DNA of 64,000 nt from Streptomyces griseus subsp. griseus (GTDB lineage: Bacteria; Actinomycetota; Actinomycetes; Streptomycetales; Streptomycetaceae), in the NCBI RefSeq assembly GCF_000720255.1, contig NZ_JOJE01000039.1, positions 1 through 64,000 on the forward strand. The letters are read 5' to 3'. This document shows positions 62,424 to 64,000 of the stretch, piece by piece. A model generated the notes under the pieces. That model searched no databases. It had not been told where the DNA came from and was given only the letters and a program-made list of their open reading frames with translations. Position numbers and translations under genes: made by a program. Positions within the stretch are counted from its first letter, which is position 1, and each line of letters starts with the position of its first letter.

Positions 62424-63568
62424 GCCGTGTCCCGGCTACGGCGGACGGCCTCCGCGTACCGCTCGTAGCGCTCGTAGCGCTCCACCCGGCGCCGCTTGGC
62501 GCGCCGGAAGCGCCGGGCGACCAGCCGGGCGAGGTCGGCGGCTCCGACCATGCCGGCCTCGGGACCGAGCTGGGCGCGGACGATACGGGCCTCGGGGCGG
62601 TAGCCGCGCCCGGTGAGGTGGCGCTTGAAGGCGTCCCTCGCGGGGCCGATCAGCAGGTCGTCGGCGGCCGAGACCCCGCCGCCGATGACGAAGCAGGAAG
62701 GGTCGAGGGCGGCTGCCAGGTTCGCGATGCCGACGCCGAGCCACTGGCCGATGTCCTGGAGCAGTTCGACGCACATGGCGTCGCCCTCACGGGCCAGCTC
62801 GGTGATCATCGGGCCGGTGATGTCGCCGATGTTGCCTTTGACGTGCTCGATGATCCCGTACGCCACCGGGGAGTCGGCGGCGGCCAGCTCGCGCGCCTCG
62901 CGCACCAGTGCGTTGCCGGAGCTGTACTGCTCCCAGCAGCCGCGGTTGCCGCACGGGCAGCGGTGGCCGCCGGGGACGACCTGCATATGGCCGAACTCGC
63001 CCGCCACGCCGTACTTGCCCCGCTTGACCTGGCCGTCCTCCAGGATCGCGCCGCCGATACCGGTACCGAGCGTGATCATCACCAGGTGGTCCTCGCCGCG
63101 ACCGGCGCCGAAGCGCCACTCCGCCCAGGCGGCGGTGTTGGCGTCGTTGTCGACGAGGACGGGGACGGAGAGGCGATCGGAGATGCGGTCGCGCAGCGGC
63201 TCGTTGCGCCAGGACAGGTGCGGGGCGAACAGGACCCGGTTGCGGTCGGCGTCGACCCAGCCGGCGGCGCCGATGCCGACGGCGTGCACGTCGTGCCGGT
63301 CGGAGAGGTCGAGGACCAGCTCGACGATGGTGTCCTCGACGACCTTCGGGCTCTTGGACTTGTCCGGGGTCTCGGTGCGGACCTTCTCCAGGATGTTGCC
63401 GTCGGCGTCGACGACGCCCGCCATCACCTTCGTACCGCCGATGTCGATGCCGACCGTGGGCACGCGGGGCGCGGTCAGGAGCGAGCGGCGCTCCCGGGTG
63501 CCGACCGTGCGGAGTGCGGGGGCGCGCCGGGAACCGATGGGGGCGCTGAGGTCGCGGTAGGTGCTCAT
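62420..63568 (-). CDS. glkA: Glucokinase (ROK family)
   Basis: 382 residues. Phosphorylates glucose with ATP and, in Streptomyces, is central to carbon catabolite repression. ROK signatures: GIDIGGTKVMAGVVD (ATP loop), LVDNDANTAAWAEW (catalytic Asp), TLGTGIGGAIL, GEFGHMQVVPGGHRCPCGNRGCWEQYSSG (zinc site and ROK motif) and CFVIGGGVSAA. The sequence from STYRDLSAPIGSRRAP on closely follows S. coelicolor GlkA, which sets ATG 63568. It anchors this end of the window in the core chromosome. Confidence 0.96.
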   Translation of the reverse strand: MSTYRDLSAPIGSRRAPALRTVGTRERRSLLTAPRVPTVGIDIGGTKVMAGVVDADGNILEKVRTETPDKSKSPKVVEDTIVELVLDLSDRHDVHAVGIGAAGWVDADRNRVLFAPHLSWRNEPLRDRISDRLSVPVLVDNDANTAAWAEWRFGAGRGEDHLVMITLGTGIGGAILEDGQVKRGKYGVAGEFGHMQVVPGGHRCPCGNRGCWEQYSSGNALVREARELAAADSPVAYGIIEHVKGNIGDITGPMITELAREGDAMCVELLQDIGQWLGVGIANLAAALDPSCFVIGGGVSAADDLLIGPARDAFKRHLTGRGYRPEARIVRAQLGPEAGMVGAADLARLVARRFRRAKRRRVERYERYERYAEAVRRSRDTA

Positions 63569-63766
63569 CGGGGCTGATTCTGCCTCACGGGGGTGTGGGG
63601 TGCGGTGCGGGGGAGCCTCGGGGGTGCCGCCTCCTCTGCCGGGTGCGGATGCGTTGTGGCTGGTCGCGCCCGCGCGGCGGAGCCGCATATGACACAGCCC
63701 CGCGCCCCATGGGCGCCTACCCGCGTGTGTCCCGGATCATCGAGCGGGTTTCCGCCTGCCGGACCC

Positions 63767-63778
63767 TTGTCCGGACAA
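63767..63778. promoter_or_regulatory. 12-bp palindrome TTGTCCGGACAA upstream of glkA
   Basis: A perfect palindrome between the GntR-family gene's stop and glkA, about 200 bases before the glkA start. It could be an operator, but no second copy is visible nearby and chance is not excluded. Confidence 0.25.
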
Positions 63779-63810
63779 TGAGACCAACGAGGCGGGCGCG
63801 GGTGTCCCCG

Positions 63811-64000
63811 TCAGGGCCGCACCAGGAGCTGGAACTCGAAGGAGTAGCGGCTCGGGCGGTAGGTGTGGTCGCCGAACTCGACCGCGCGGCCGGTGTCGTC
63901 GAAGGTCGTGCGCTGCATGGTGAGCAGGGGGGCGCCCTCGGGCTCGGCGAGTCGTTCGGCCTCGGCGGCGGTGGCGGCGCGGGCGCCGATGGACTGGCGG
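63811..64000 (-). CDS. GntR-family regulator, C-terminal end (partial)
   Basis: The last 62 codons of a leftward gene whose start lies outside the window. The reading ends LLTMQRTTFDDTGRAVEFGDHTYRPSRYSFEFQLLVRP, the typical close of the UTRA ligand-binding domain of HutC-type GntR regulators (DxxGxxxEFxxxxYRxDRY). The helix-turn-helix is not in view, so the ligand and targets cannot be judged. Confidence 0.8.
   Translation of the reverse strand, partial: RQSIGARAATAAEAERLAEPEGAPLLTMQRTTFDDTGRAVEFGDHTYRPSRYSFEFQLLVRP

Noticed and set aside
1..64000. tRNA, rRNA, riboswitch or phage attachment site
   Set aside because: I looked for cloverleaf-like arms, rRNA strings and repeated att-like ends and found nothing I could support.

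Overview
The window is high-GC actinobacterial DNA, almost certainly a Streptomyces chromosome. The evidence is G/C-ending codons throughout, GTG/TTG starts, chains of ATGA/GTGA-coupled genes, three SARP regulators, and a glucokinase closely resembling Streptomyces GlkA at the right end. Most of it is accessory DNA for specialised metabolism; housekeeping-type chromosome resumes at about 56.5 kb.

Layout. (1) 1-13.9 kb: a lipopeptide-type NRPS locus. Gene A (starter C-A-PCP-E) and gene B (C-A[Ser]-PCP-C-A-PCP-C...) run leftward with an MbtH gene upstream, and a fatty acyl-AMP ligase plus stand-alone ACP diverge rightward. The NRPS reading frames are broken at several joins that coincide with exact 91-99 bp inter-module repeats, so repeat collapse during assembly is at least as likely as gene decay. 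(2) 14.0-17.8 kb: a compact lasso-peptide operon A-C-B1-B2 plus a membrane protein, with a 47-residue precursor (predicted core GFGSDHSDFLAKQGW), a 61-bp tandem duplication and an IS5-family transposase relic upstream. (3) 19.0-41.8 kb: a naphthoquinone meroterpenoid cluster. A 1,3,6,8-tetrahydroxynaphthalene synthase, a cupin, a DegT-type aminotransferase and a methyltransferase would make an amino-naphthoquinone core. An NphB-type ABBA prenyltransferase would attach the isoprenoid, and a DxDD class II terpene cyclase, an FAD monooxygenase and a Tat-exported BBE-like flavoprotein would tailor it. An ANL ligase, an MMPL exporter and two SARPs complete the set. A truncated IspH domain fused to a full polyprenyl diphosphate synthase lies at its left edge. 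(4) 42.1-47.9 kb: an MbtH/adenylation/beta-lactamase-like triple fusion with lost catalytic residues, followed by a large SARP-NB-ARC-TPR regulator. (5) 48.2-55.8 kb: a seven-gene mevalonate operon in the gene order of Streptomyces CL190. Its first gene, the GGPP synthase, has lost its N-terminal half and is fused to a LuxR/LAL-regulator fragment. (6) 56.5-64 kb: SWIM protein, SNF2 helicase, a membrane protein, glkA and a GntR-family tail.

How it fits together (inference). The mevalonate operon supplies IPP/DMAPP. Because its own prenyl synthase is headless, chain elongation would depend on the IspH-prenyl synthase fusion at 21-23 kb. The chain is transferred to the THN-derived quinone by the ABBA enzyme and cyclised by the DxDD protein. 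Such a class II cyclase is unusual beside a THN synthase and makes this the best candidate for undescribed chemistry in the window. A relic of a vanadium-haloperoxidase motif next to the mevalonate genes suggests that an ancestral cluster cyclised its terpene differently.
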